Shown here: positions 25,470 through 35,827 of the stretch, one piece after another
Layout: the number at the start of each line of letters is the position of its first letter
Position numbering within the stretch: position 1 is the first letter of the stretch
From: OLB6 sp964467455
GTDB taxonomy: Bacteria > Bacteroidota > Ignavibacteria > Kapaibacteriales > Kapaibacteriaceae
Assembly: GCA_964467455.1 (NCBI GenBank)
Contig: CAYXQJ010000001.1
Coordinates: 276,344-340,343, forward strand
Length of the DNA stretch: 64,000 nucleotides
Reading direction: 5' to 3'
Position numbers and translations under genes: made by a program
The notes under the pieces: generated by a model
What the model saw: only the letters and a program-made list of their open reading frames with translations
What the model was told of the DNA's origin: nothing
Databases searched by the model: none

Positions 25470-26605
25470 TTACTGCTTGTTGACGAGACTATCCAACGAC
25501 AACGTCGACGGCTTCGGCTGCACCGGTATGCCTTCGCGCACTTTCTGTAGACCATCAACAACGATGCGCTCGCCTTTCTTCAGACCGACCTCAACAACGT
25601 AGGCATTGCCGACGCGCGGACCGAGATGAACATTGCGAAAACGCACAACGTTCTTTTCGTTGACAACAGCCACGCGAGCTTGACCTTGGAGCTCCGTGAT
25701 CGCGCGTTGCGGGACCAACAACGCATCATCCTTGCGCTGTACCGCAGCTCGTACACGAGCGAACTGTCCCGGACGGATGAAGTTATCCGGGTTGGGAAAT
25801 TCGGCTTCCAACAACAACGTTCCCGTCGAGGCATCAATGGCATTGTCTGCAAGAACCAGTCGCCCCCTATGTGGATGCACCGATCCATCAGCAAGGATCA
25901 GACTAAGATCAAGATCGGCCGCTGATGCACCGGTTTGTTGCATCTGACGCCGATATCGAAGCAACTCCTGCTCCGACAGACTGAATCGTACGCGGATCGG
26001 GTCGATCTTCGAAACGGTGGTCAAGAGTGTATTGTCACCGCGACCGACAAGATTGCCGATCTGCACTTCCGTTTTGCCAGCGAGACCGTCGATCGGAGAT
26101 GTCACCGTACAATAGCTCAGATCCAATCGTGCTTTCTGTACTGTTCCACGTTGTGCCGAGACCGTCGCCTCATTGGCCTTCTGGATCGAGACCGCTGTCT
26201 CATACTCTTCACGTGAGATCGCATTCTCTTGAACAAGGGGCTTGTAGCGAACCACATCTTGCGTGGCTCGACCAAGGTTTGCTTCCGACTGGGCAAGCAG
26301 GCCTTGTGACTGCGAAAGGGCTGCCTGATACTTTGACGGATCGATCTGATACAACACCTGACCTGCACGAACGAACGTCCCCTCCGTGTACGACACGCGT
26401 TCGAGGAAGCCCTCGACGCGAGCTCGGATCTCGACATTGACACTCCCTCGTGTCTGGCCGATCCATTCGCTGTAAACGGGTACCGTTTGCTGTCCAACAG
26501 ACATCACGGTGACGACCGGAGGGGGCGGAGCCTGTTTCTGCTGCTCCGCGCAGGATGTGAGTGCCACAGAAGCCGCCAACAGTAAAAACGTGTTCAATCG
26601 GCCGA

Positions 26606-26609
<4 letters not shown>
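25470..26609 (-). CDS. RND periplasmic adaptor lipoprotein (MFP/AcrA type)
   Basis: 379 aa. Signal peptide with lipobox LTSC (about residues 17-20), then the HlyD/AcrA arrangement: beta-barrel and lipoyl halves (ARVEGFLERVSYTEGTFVRAG, about 63-83), a coiled hairpin (YQAALSQSQGLLAQSEANLG), and the second lipoyl half with SPIDGLAGKTEVQIGNLV. Bridges the inner-membrane RND protein to the outer-membrane channel. Its ATG overlaps the aspA stop as ATGA, so the efflux system is coupled to aspartase translation. Confidence 0.93.
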
Positions 26610-28018
<1,409 letters not shown>

Positions 28019-28020
28019 GT

Positions 28021-28048
28021 GGTTGGTGGTTGGTGGTTGGTGGTTGGT
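28021..28048. repeat. Four-copy 7-bp tandem repeat GGTTGGT
   Basis: Four perfect GGTTGGT units fill the 32-base gap between the aspA start (28018) and the stop of the beta-CASP gene (28051). On the transcribed strand the unit reads ACCAACC. Confidence 0.92.
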
Positions 28049-28050
28049 GG

Positions 28051-29457
28051 TCAGATTGTCAAGGTTTCGCCGTAGACGGGTAGGTAGGCGTCTGTTTCGT
28101 ATTGCTCGTCCAGCACGCTCTTCAAGACCGTCCTTGCAGAGTCTTCACCATGCGTAAGGAATACCTTGGGTCGGTGCATGCCCACCATTCGGAACCAATT
28201 CACAAGATCGGTTTGTCCGGCATGAGCAGAGAATCCGCCGAGGGTGTGGATCTGAGCTGCGACATACTTCGACTCGCCCATGATGGTCACGTATTTCACA
28301 CCATCAACAAGCCTTCGACCAAGAGACCCATGCGCTTGATAGCCAACGATGATCACGTGAGCATTGGGGTCGCTCACGTTGTTGCGCAAGTGATGGACGA
28401 TCCGTCCGGCATTACACATCCCTGCTCCGGCGATCACGATGAACGGTCCGTGCAGTTCATTGAGTGCCTTGCTGTCTTCTGATGTCTGTGAGAGGTGCAA
28501 ATACTCGTTCATCTCATGCCGCATCTGTCCTGACTCGACCAGCTGCGTTGCTTCGGCATCGAACAAAGCACGGTGCTTGGAGTAGGCCGCTGTGGCCTCG
28601 ATCGCCATCGGGCTATCAAGGTAGACATGGATCGGAGGGATCTTGCCGGTACGGATCAACTCAGCAATATGGAACATCATGTTCTGTGCTCTGCCGATGG
28701 CGAAGGCCGGGATGAAGATCTTGCCCTTTGCCAAGATGGCTTCTTGTAGGATAGCTTCGAATTCTTCGAGCGTTGCATCCATCGATCGGTGATCACGATC
28801 GCCATACGTCGATTCAAGCACAACGACCTCAGCATGTCCCGGCGGCTCCGGGTCTTTGAGGAATGGCAGATCCGGCGGACCCAGGTCTCCTGAGAACAAG
28901 ACCGTACGTACGGCGTCGCCGTCCTTGATCCGAAGCTCGACCGATGCCGACCCCAGCATATGCCCGGCGTCGTAGTAATAGGCAGCGATCCCAGGTGCAG
29001 CCGAAAACTCTGCGTGATAGGTGACATCGACGAACAACTTCATCGTATCATCCACATCCTGTGAGTCATACAACGGTTGATCTACGCGGTTGACCTTATG
29101 GTTCTTGGCCTTCGCTCGTTTGATCCGTCGTTCGTAGTCAGCCTCTTGAATATGCGCGGAATCGTAGAGAATGATCGACGCAAGATCGCGCGTCGCCGCT
29201 GTTGCATAGATCGGACCACGATAGCCCTCTCGCACCAGGACCGGCAACCGACCGCAGTGATCAAGGTGACCATGCGTAAGGATCACCGCATCGATATTGG
29301 CTCGGTGGACACGACCCGGAACGATATTCCGCGCGTCGTCATCCTTATCGCCTTGAAACATTCCAAAATCAACGAGGATCGTCGACTCGTCTGTCTCGAC
29401 TAAATAGGCCGAACCGGTCACTTCACCGGCAGCTCCAAACGGCGTAATACTGATCAT
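28051..29457 (-). CDS. MBL-fold beta-CASP ribonuclease (CPSF/YSH1-like)
   Basis: 468 aa from ATG 29457; the frame continues upstream but into the promoter and the opposite gene. Metallo-beta-lactamase signature HGHLDHCGR (about 60-68), motif ESTYGDRDH, and the beta-CASP block including AGAGMCNAGRIVHHL and GGFSAHAGQTDL, with a late HGE (LTHGE). Together these match bacterial CPSF-like RNA exonucleases/endonucleases. Cytoplasmic, likely RNA processing or decay. Divergent from the ABC exporter across 48 bases. Confidence 0.88.
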   Translation of the reverse strand: MISITPFGAAGEVTGSAYLVETDESTILVDFGMFQGDKDDDARNIVPGRVHRANIDAVILTHGHLDHCGRLPVLVREGYRGPIYATAATRDLASIILYDSAHIQEADYERRIKRAKAKNHKVNRVDQPLYDSQDVDDTMKLFVDVTYHAEFSAAPGIAAYYYDAGHMLGSASVELRIKDGDAVRTVLFSGDLGPPDLPFLKDPEPPGHAEVVVLESTYGDRDHRSMDATLEEFEAILQEAILAKGKIFIPAFAIGRAQNMMFHIAELIRTGKIPPIHVYLDSPMAIEATAAYSKHRALFDAEATQLVESGQMRHEMNEYLHLSQTSEDSKALNELHGPFIVIAGAGMCNAGRIVHHLRNNVSDPNAHVIIVGYQAHGSLGRRLVDGVKYVTIMGESKYVAAQIHTLGGFSAHAGQTDLVNWFRMVGMHRPKVFLTHGEDSARTVLKSVLDEQYETDAYLPVYGETLTI

Positions 29458-29493
29458 AAGTGGTAAAAATACAACGCCCCCTATCCCATTCCC

Positions 29494-29501
29494 TATCTTT
29501 G
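29494..29501 (+). promoter_or_regulatory. -7 box TATCTTTG of the ABC exporter
   Basis: Perfect match with 4 bases to ATG 29506. Upstream are two degenerate CCCTATC/CCATTCC units resembling the heptamers at 6406. Confidence 0.62.
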
Positions 29502-29505
29502 TGTT

Positions 29506-31272
29506 ATGACACAGGATCAACCTGCCGAACCACGCAAAAAGATCGACTATCGATTGATGCGTCGGCTGCTGGCCTTTCTCAAGCCATACCGCCTGCACTT
29601 GTTCAGCGCCGTCTTCCTTACCCTGACCGCGTCGGCCCTGGGCCCCCTTCGTCCCTACCTTACTCGCATCGCCATTGATGACCACATGGTCAAGGGCGAC
29701 ATGGAGGGTCTATTCCTCTTTACCGGCATCATCATCGGTGCCCTACTACTTCAGGGGGCGTTGCAGTACACACTCTCGATGGTCATGTCGTGGGTCGGAC
29801 AACGTGTCCTGCTCGATATCCGCAATACGCTCTATCGTCACGTACAATCGCTCGCGCTACGTTTCTACGACACCACTCCGGTTGGGCGCATCGTGACCCG
29901 TGTCACAAGCGACGTCGAGGTCCTGAACGAACTCTTCTCCTCGGGCGTGGTAATGATGATCTCCGACGTCATGGTCATCGTCTGGATCCTGTATTTCATG
30001 TGGCAGACGTCGGTCACGCTCACGCTACTCACGATCGTCATCCTCCCGTTCTTGCTGATCGCCTCGTTCATCTTTCGCGCTAAGGTGCGAACGGTCTACA
30101 ACAAAATCCGTCGCCAGGTCGCGCTCATGAACTCCTTCATGAACGAGTTCATCACCGGCATCGGCATCGTTCAGTTATTCCGACAAGAGCGTCGGATGAA
30201 TGCCCAATTCGCAGCGATCAATAAAGAGCATCGCGAATTGCAAGACCAGTCGATCGTGTATTATGCCACGTTCTTCCCGGTTGTCGAATTTCTTAGCGCT
30301 GTGGCATTATCGATCATCGTCTGGTATTCAGCGAAGACGATCCTCGGCGGCGAAATGACCGTCGGTATTCTGGTCGCCTTCGCCCAGTTCACGGAAATGT
30401 TCTTTCGTCCGGTTCGCGACCTTACCGAGAAGTACAACACCCTTCAATCCAGCGCCGTCGCCTCAGAACGGATCTTCGCCCTGTTGGACACCGACATGCG
30501 CGTTGGTGATACACCTAATGCCCGCCCCTTTCAGCGCCTGGAACACGGCATCAGTTTCCGCAACGTCCGCTTTAGCTATGACGGCACCTCGCCGGTATTG
30601 AAAGGCGTAAGCTTCGATGTTCCGAAAGGCCACACCGTCGCACTGGTTGGTGCGACCGGCGCCGGCAAAAGCTCGATGATCAATCTGTTGAGCCGCTTCT
30701 ACGAGTTTCAAGAGGGCGACATTCAGATCGATGGCACGAGTATCCGCTCGATCGATCAAGACACGCTTCGGGCAAAGACCGCCGTTGTGCTGCAGGACGT
30801 GTTCTTGTTCTCTCGAAGCGTGATGGAGAACATCAGACTCGACCGGGATGATATCACGGATGAACAGGTCATCGCCGCTGCCCGCGCATTAGGGGCACAT
30901 GATTTCATCATGAAGTTGCCGCAGGGATATCACACCAATGTTCGTGAACGCGGCGCTGTGCTCAGTGCGGGTCAAAAGCAACTGATCAGTTTTTGTCGGG
31001 CACTAGTGACGGATCCAGAGATCCTGATCTTGGATGAGGCCACGGCGAACATCGATACGGAGACGGAACAGATCATTGAACGTTCCATCTCTACGCTTCT
31101 TAAGGGGCGAACCAGTATCGTGATCGCACACCGCCTATCAACGATACAGCGTGCCGATCAGATCGTCGTCATGCATCACGGAGAAGTCGCCGAAGCCGGC
31201 ACGCACCAAAGCCTGCTGGCACAGGATGGGATCTATGCCAAGCTGTACCGGCTGCAGTTCGCAAGCGCCTAG
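29506..31272 (+). CDS. ABC exporter (fused membrane and ATPase domains)
   Basis: 588 aa. Six membrane helices in residues 20-320 (type IV exporter fold, MsbA/MdlB-like) followed by an ATPase domain: Walker A GATGAGKSS (about 382), Q-loop VVLQDVFLFS, a variant signature LSAGQ (about 485) and Walker B ILILDEATANID (about 506) with the catalytic Glu, then the H-loop in IVIAHRLSTI. Works as a homodimer or with a partner half-transporter; no partner is adjacent. Exports lipids, drugs or peptides in relatives. Its stop is 11 bases from the convergent RsuA-like gene. Confidence 0.9.
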   Translation: MTQDQPAEPRKKIDYRLMRRLLAFLKPYRLHLFSAVFLTLTASALGPLRPYLTRIAIDDHMVKGDMEGLFLFTGIIIGALLLQGALQYTLSMVMSWVGQRVLLDIRNTLYRHVQSLALRFYDTTPVGRIVTRVTSDVEVLNELFSSGVVMMISDVMVIVWILYFMWQTSVTLTLLTIVILPFLLIASFIFRAKVRTVYNKIRRQVALMNSFMNEFITGIGIVQLFRQERRMNAQFAAINKEHRELQDQSIVYYATFFPVVEFLSAVALSIIVWYSAKTILGGEMTVGILVAFAQFTEMFFRPVRDLTEKYNTLQSSAVASERIFALLDTDMRVGDTPNARPFQRLEHGISFRNVRFSYDGTSPVLKGVSFDVPKGHTVALVGATGAGKSSMINLLSRFYEFQEGDIQIDGTSIRSIDQDTLRAKTAVVLQDVFLFSRSVMENIRLDRDDITDEQVIAAARALGAHDFIMKLPQGYHTNVRERGAVLSAGQKQLISFCRALVTDPEILILDEATANIDTETEQIIERSISTLLKGRTSIVIAHRLSTIQRADQIVVMHHGEVAEAGTHQSLLAQDGIYAKLYRLQFASA

Positions 31273-31283
31273 CGCGTGGCGCG

Positions 31284-32210
31284 TTACTCGTTGGCGGCTT
31301 GCTGAAGGCGATTGAAGATCGTCTCCCATATCTCGTCGAGACTCGTGGTGTCGTCTACCCCCGAGAATGCCATCTCCTCCAAGGCCACCACATGATGGTC
31401 GGGCAACTGATGCCAAGCACCGGGATGGATGTTGTCAACTGTGAACGGGCCTAGTCGGCGACGCTCCCACGACAGCACTTCGTATCCGAGTGGCTTGAGG
31501 ATGATGGACATCTCTGGAAGATTGATCCACGTGTGCTCAACAGCGATCCAACTGGCGCGGCTCGTGCGTAAACCTTCGCGAACCTCGACCTCTTCTACCG
31601 GAAGATCAAGGATCTCGGCGATCTCCTGTCGGATCGTAGCGAGGTCTTTGTCCGTCACGTGTTTGTGTACCTTGATCCAAAGGTCTTGCGTAAGCTGATA
31701 GACCGGCGACGTGTCCGGATCACGATGACGTTTGTCGTTACTGACGATAACGATGCCTGAAGCGGTCTTCGGAAGTACCCCTGCCGGGGCATACCACGTC
31801 CGCTTGTTGATCAAGTAGCTGTACAGCGACTCCTTGATACCCGCCTCACGACTTCCGCACAACCCCTTGGGCTTGTGAAAGATCAGGGTGATGGGCTTGA
31901 TCGTTTTGCGCTGGAGCACTTGGCCATCGACGCTGATGACGTCTTGGTCGAGCCGCACGATCATATTCGGCTGGTCACAGACCTTGTCGTTGAGGATCAC
32001 ACGACCTTGCTGGATCGCTTCGAGCGATCTACTTCTACAGGCCCATTGGAAGGAAACGACGGCCTTCAACAGCGTTGTTGTTGGCACCTTCTTAGGTCCG
32101 GTTGGTCGGTGACCTCTTTGGAACTTCTTACGATGCTGAAAGGGCTTGCCGCCCTGTCGGTAGGGCCGTCCCTGCTGCGGGGAGCGTGGACGACGATCAG
32201 GTTGGTTCAT
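31284..32210 (-). CDS. RsuA/RluB-like pseudouridine synthase homologue lacking the catalytic Asp
   Basis: 308 aa. Basic N-terminus (residues 1-40), S4 RNA-binding domain (about 55-97: SRSLEAIQQGRVILNDKV), then the pseudouridine synthase fold with FHKPKGLCGSREAG (111-124). In the family the next motif is GRLDxxTxGL with the essential Asp. Here it reads GVLPKTASGI (144-153), so Arg is Val and the catalytic Asp is Pro. The C-terminal LGPFTVDNIHPGAW still fits RsuA. It is therefore probably a non-catalytic RNA-binding relative, not a working modifier of rRNA. The start overlaps accA as ATGA, placing it last in the polysaccharide operon. Confidence 0.8.
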   Translation of the reverse strand: MNQPDRRPRSPQQGRPYRQGGKPFQHRKKFQRGHRPTGPKKVPTTTLLKAVVSFQWACRSRSLEAIQQGRVILNDKVCDQPNMIVRLDQDVISVDGQVLQRKTIKPITLIFHKPKGLCGSREAGIKESLYSYLINKRTWYAPAGVLPKTASGIVIVSNDKRHRDPDTSPVYQLTQDLWIKVHKHVTDKDLATIRQEIAEILDLPVEEVEVREGLRTSRASWIAVEHTWINLPEMSIILKPLGYEVLSWERRRLGPFTVDNIHPGAWHQLPDHHVVALEEMAFSGVDDTTSLDEIWETIFNRLQQAANE

Positions 32211-33160
32211 TCGGTCCAGACTCCCATAGAATAGAATTTTTCACGACGTTTAGCCACCAACTCAATGAGTGGAAGTTTTTGAAGTTCGGCGATCTCTTCT
32301 GACAATGTACCACGAATCGTGTCAAACATCGTCGTCGGATCCTGATGGGCACCACCGACAGGCTCCGGAACGATTCGGTCGATCACACCAACCTTGATCA
32401 GGTCTTCGGCAGTCAGGCGCAGTGCTTCAGCAGCTTGTTCTTTATAGTCCCATGAGCGCCAGAGGATCGACGAACAAGACTCCGGTGCGATAACTGAATA
32501 CCATGCGTTCTCGAACATCAAGATGCGGTCTCCGATGCCGATACCAAGAGCGCCGCCTGATGCCCCCTCACCGATGATCGTGATCACGATCGGCGTTTTG
32601 AGATGCGACATCAGAAGCAGGTTCTTCGCGATCGCCTCCGCTTGGCCGCGTTCTTCTGCCTCAAGTCCGGGGAATGCCCCGGGGGTATCAAGGAAGCAGA
32701 CCACCGGAAGGGAGAACTTCTCGGCCAGTTGCAAAAGACGAAAGGCCTTCCGATATCCCTCGGGATTCGGCATGCCGAAGTTGCGGTACAGATTGGTCTT
32801 GGTATCGCGTCCCTTTTGATGGCCAATGACCATCACCGGCTGACCATTCAACATGGCCGTGCCCCCTACGATCGCCGGATCATCGCGGAATGCACGATCG
32901 CCGTGTAGTTCCGTAAATGACTCAAAACAGTGCGTTGCATAATCCAAGGTGTATGGCCGATCCGGATGACGAGCGATCTGGACACGCTGCCAACGTGTTA
33001 GATCGCGATAGACCTCGACGCGCAGCTTTTCAACTTGGCGTTCTAACTCTTCGATCTGCGGTTGGATGTCGAGCGTATCAGAGAGCGCCCTCATTTCAAG
33101 GATCTTCTTCTCCAGCTCAACGATCGGCTTCTCAAAATCAAGAACAACAGAATTAGCCAC
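32207..33160 (-). CDS. accA: Acetyl-CoA carboxylase carboxyltransferase alpha subunit
   Basis: 317 aa. Transfers the carboxyl group from biotin to acetyl-CoA, making malonyl-CoA for fatty acid synthesis, with AccD as partner (not in this window). The N-terminal coiled segment (LDFEKPIVELEKKILEM) and the crotonase-fold core GHQKGRDTK, GMPNPEGYRKA, DTPGAFPG and GEGASGGALGIG are all present. It overlaps the upstream glycosyltransferase gene by 8 bases and the downstream RsuA-like gene by 4, so it is expressed from within the polysaccharide operon unless an internal promoter exists. Confidence 0.96.
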   Translation of the reverse strand: MANSVVLDFEKPIVELEKKILEMRALSDTLDIQPQIEELERQVEKLRVEVYRDLTRWQRVQIARHPDRPYTLDYATHCFESFTELHGDRAFRDDPAIVGGTAMLNGQPVMVIGHQKGRDTKTNLYRNFGMPNPEGYRKAFRLLQLAEKFSLPVVCFLDTPGAFPGLEAEERGQAEAIAKNLLLMSHLKTPIVITIIGEGASGGALGIGIGDRILMFENAWYSVIAPESCSSILWRSWDYKEQAAEALRLTAEDLIKVGVIDRIVPEPVGGAHQDPTTMFDTIRGTLSEEIAELQKLPLIELVAKRREKFYSMGVWTE

Positions 33161-35105
33161 GGATGGACCTCATGAAATGTTTGAGGATGATCTCGAGGTC
33201 AAGCGCTAACGAGTAATGCTCGACGTAATACGCATTCAGCTGCGACACCGCATGCGGCGAAAGCGCTTCTGGATGGCTGATATGTGCTAGCCCGGTCATA
33301 CCCACGTCCGGAAAGGTTCCCACTAGACTTCGCTTCCCTGTCAGGACATCTACCCATTTACCCAAGATGGCCCTGACCGAAGTCTTTGGCAAAACTACGG
33401 ATATCGTGAGTACTGGGACAACTATCAGTGCGATCGCAATATCAATGGCACGTTTGACCACCCGGTTTCGGAATCGGTAAAGCCGGGGTATCGAGACCGT
33501 AGGTTCGACGCCGGCCACGTCATTGATGATCCGAGCGGTGACGATGTCGTCATATTCCGATGCCAAATGGAAGCGGACTCCATGTTTTGCCACGTCCATC
33601 ATCAGATGCATCGCATCGGCCTGAGTGAGTGTGGCATCGGCTATGATGACCTCTTCTGCTTCTGTAGAGGCAACGATCTTCTCGAGAAAATCGACCGACC
33701 CAAGGATCGGTACGCGGGCAAGCTCATTATCGCGGTATGGGCCAACGCTCACCAAGCCTACGATCTCGGTATTACGCCGCTCCGCCGTCCGAAGTTGAGC
33801 GATGATCCTCTCAGCGCTCTCTGTAAGCCCCACCACCAGGATCTTGCGGGTCTTGTTGATCCCCTTGGTGTGATCATAAAACGCTGCCAGCCCCCTAACA
33901 ACTGAGAGAAGGACGGAACTAAAACCGATCGTCATCAGGACGACGCCGCGAGAGAAGGCATACTCTTTGAAGAAATAGGTCAGCGACGACAGTACAAAAA
34001 ACGACACCAGGAGGCCCGTGATGGAACGCCGAACGGTAGGTCGGTATTCAACGTATTCACCTACGCCAATGAGTGACAGGACAACGATCAGGGGCACGAC
34101 GATGAGGACGATCGGATAGGCATAGTCCGGAAAACCGAACGGGCCGTCGAATCGGACTGCCGTCGCAGCCAAGAGGGATCCGAGCACACACAGCACATCA
34201 ACGACCATGATCAAGAGCTCGCGGCGGTGCCGCAAGACACGCTCTAGACCCGCGCGGAGGCTGATGCCCATCCGCATGAAAAACAAGAACAGCCGGCTAC
34301 GTCCGAAGTGTTTTCTGGCGAAGATCTCCATTGCCTGGTAGAAGACCCGTACCTCATTCATCGAACTGCGCTTGGTGCTTTCGCCCTTGAAGTGGATGAT
34401 ACTGGTCTCGTGCACGTACCGGACCGATTTCCCCTGCTGCTGGATCCGATAACATAGATCGAGATCTTCGCCGTACATAAAGAATGCCGGGTCGAACCCA
34501 CCGATCGCGCGAACCAAGGCAAGAGGACCGATCATGAAGGCGCCGATCAAGGCATCAACATCATACGACGCATCTACCGAACGATAGGTGAGGTTGTATT
34601 GTGCGAACAAAGGTGAGTTTGGGAACAGAGCCTGCAACCCGAACAGCTTGCAGAAGGATGCCCACGGTGTCGGTAGTCCCCTACGGCATGCTACTTGGAA
34701 CGTGCCGTCGGCATTGAGCACCTTGCATCCGGCAAGCCCGACATCGGGATGTTGATCGAGATATCGCACCATCGTCGAAAGCGTATCCTGCCCGATGATG
34801 GTATCCGGATTGAGGAATAACACATGCCGTCCGCTACACACCTCAAGTCCTGCATTGTTGCCGCGTCCGAATCCGACATTTTCGTGAAGGGGCAACCATC
34901 GTACCGACGAGAACTGCGGCGCAAGTTCAGCAACGGAGCCATCAGACGAGGCATTGTCGACAACGACGATCTCATAGGTCACGTCTCCTTCCGAAGCGAG
35001 GACGGAGCGCAGGCACTGCAAGAGATAATCTTTGACGTTGTAATTGACGATCAGCACCGAAACGTCGGGCTGACGTGCGGGAATGTCCGTGATGGCATGA
35101 CTCAC
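33153..35105 (-). CDS. GT2 glycosyltransferase fused to a degenerate phosphoglycosyl transferase
   Basis: 650 aa from GTG 35105, 2 bases after the previous stop; ATG 35153 is possible but overlaps that gene by 46 bases. Residues 14-250 are a GT2 glycosyltransferase (VSVLIVNYNVKDYL, VDNASSDGS, LNPDT, YGEDLDLCYR). Residues 297-405 hold four membrane helices, and 420-545 a CoA_binding_3-like domain as in WbaP/WcaJ enzymes. From 550 on there is the sugar transferase re-entrant helix (KRAIDIAIALIVVPVL), but the following ~50 residues with the FFKQ/KFRSM part are missing. The catalytic KTSLDELPQL segment reads KTSVRAILGK (574-583), so Asp-Glu is Arg-Ala. The terminal SLVG and DLEIILK parts survive. 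Likely an active GT2 with an inert membrane module. Confidence 0.82.
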   Translation of the reverse strand: MSHAITDIPARQPDVSVLIVNYNVKDYLLQCLRSVLASEGDVTYEIVVVDNASSDGSVAELAPQFSSVRWLPLHENVGFGRGNNAGLEVCSGRHVLFLNPDTIIGQDTLSTMVRYLDQHPDVGLAGCKVLNADGTFQVACRRGLPTPWASFCKLFGLQALFPNSPLFAQYNLTYRSVDASYDVDALIGAFMIGPLALVRAIGGFDPAFFMYGEDLDLCYRIQQQGKSVRYVHETSIIHFKGESTKRSSMNEVRVFYQAMEIFARKHFGRSRLFLFFMRMGISLRAGLERVLRHRRELLIMVVDVLCVLGSLLAATAVRFDGPFGFPDYAYPIVLIVVPLIVVLSLIGVGEYVEYRPTVRRSITGLLVSFFVLSSLTYFFKEYAFSRGVVLMTIGFSSVLLSVVRGLAAFYDHTKGINKTRKILVVGLTESAERIIAQLRTAERRNTEIVGLVSVGPYRDNELARVPILGSVDFLEKIVASTEAEEVIIADATLTQADAMHLMMDVAKHGVRFHLASEYDDIVTARIINDVAGVEPTVSIPRLYRFRNRVVKRAIDIAIALIVVPVLTISVVLPKTSVRAILGKWVDVLTGKRSLVGTFPDVGMTGLAHISHPEALSPHAVSQLNAYYVEHYSLALDLEIILKHFMRSIRG

Positions 35106-35107
35106 GC

Positions 35108-35827
35108 CTACCGCTTCCCAAAGGAGAAGATCGTTCCGAGTTTGAGTTTCCACACGAGGAAGGCGGCCTCATAGACGATGTTCTTACTCATCTTGGACTG
35201 TCCCTGCACACGATCCATGAAGATGATCGGGAGCTCGATGATCCGCGCACCGGTGCGCCATGCCTTATAGTTCATTTCGATCTGAAAGGCATAGCCGTTC
35301 GATCGGATCTTCTTCAGATCGATCTTGCGCAAGACGTCGGCACGAAAACACTTGAATCCGCCGGTCGCATCGGCGATCGGCATCCCGGTGATGATCCGCG
35401 TGTACAGATTGGCGAACCAACTCAAGAGCAGTCGACTCATCGGCCAGTTGATCACGTTCACGCCGGAAATGTATCGTGAGCCGATGACAAGGTCATGATC
35501 AGCGATAGCATCACGGAAGCGGAGCAGATCCTTGGGATCGTGCGAGAAGTCGGCGTCCATCTGATAGATAGCCTCAAATCCCTCGTCGAGGGCATAAGCG
35601 AATCCCCGACAATAGGCCGTACCAAGACCGAGCTTGCCCTCGCGTTCGATGAGATGAATGCGGGCATCTTCGGCTTGCCGCTGACGTACGAAGGCCGAGG
35701 TCCCGTCCGGCGAACCGTCATCGATCACCAGGATGTGAATGTCCGGACGCACGTCGAAGATCGCGTCCATGATGCGGCCGATATTCTCGATCTCGTTATA
35801 GGTTGGTATGCAGACGATACTTTTCAC
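35108..35827 (-). CDS. Polyprenol-phosphate mannose synthase-like GT2
   Basis: 239 aa. Dolichol-phosphate mannosyltransferase (DPM1)-type GT2: CIPTYNEIENI, VIDDGSPDGTS, QMDADFSHDP (the DxD metal motif), the GSRYISG segment, and VQGQSKMSKNI near the end. There is no C-terminal membrane domain, as in the short DPM1 class. It would transfer a sugar (commonly mannose or glucose) from a nucleotide to undecaprenyl phosphate. Overlaps the upstream phosphoglycosyl transferase gene by 4 bases (ATGA). Confidence 0.9.
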   Translation of the reverse strand: MKSIVCIPTYNEIENIGRIMDAIFDVRPDIHILVIDDGSPDGTSAFVRQRQAEDARIHLIEREGKLGLGTAYCRGFAYALDEGFEAIYQMDADFSHDPKDLLRFRDAIADHDLVIGSRYISGVNVINWPMSRLLLSWFANLYTRIITGMPIADATGGFKCFRADVLRKIDLKKIRSNGYAFQIEMNYKAWRTGARIIELPIIFMDRVQGQSKMSKNIVYEAAFLVWKLKLGTIFSFGKR

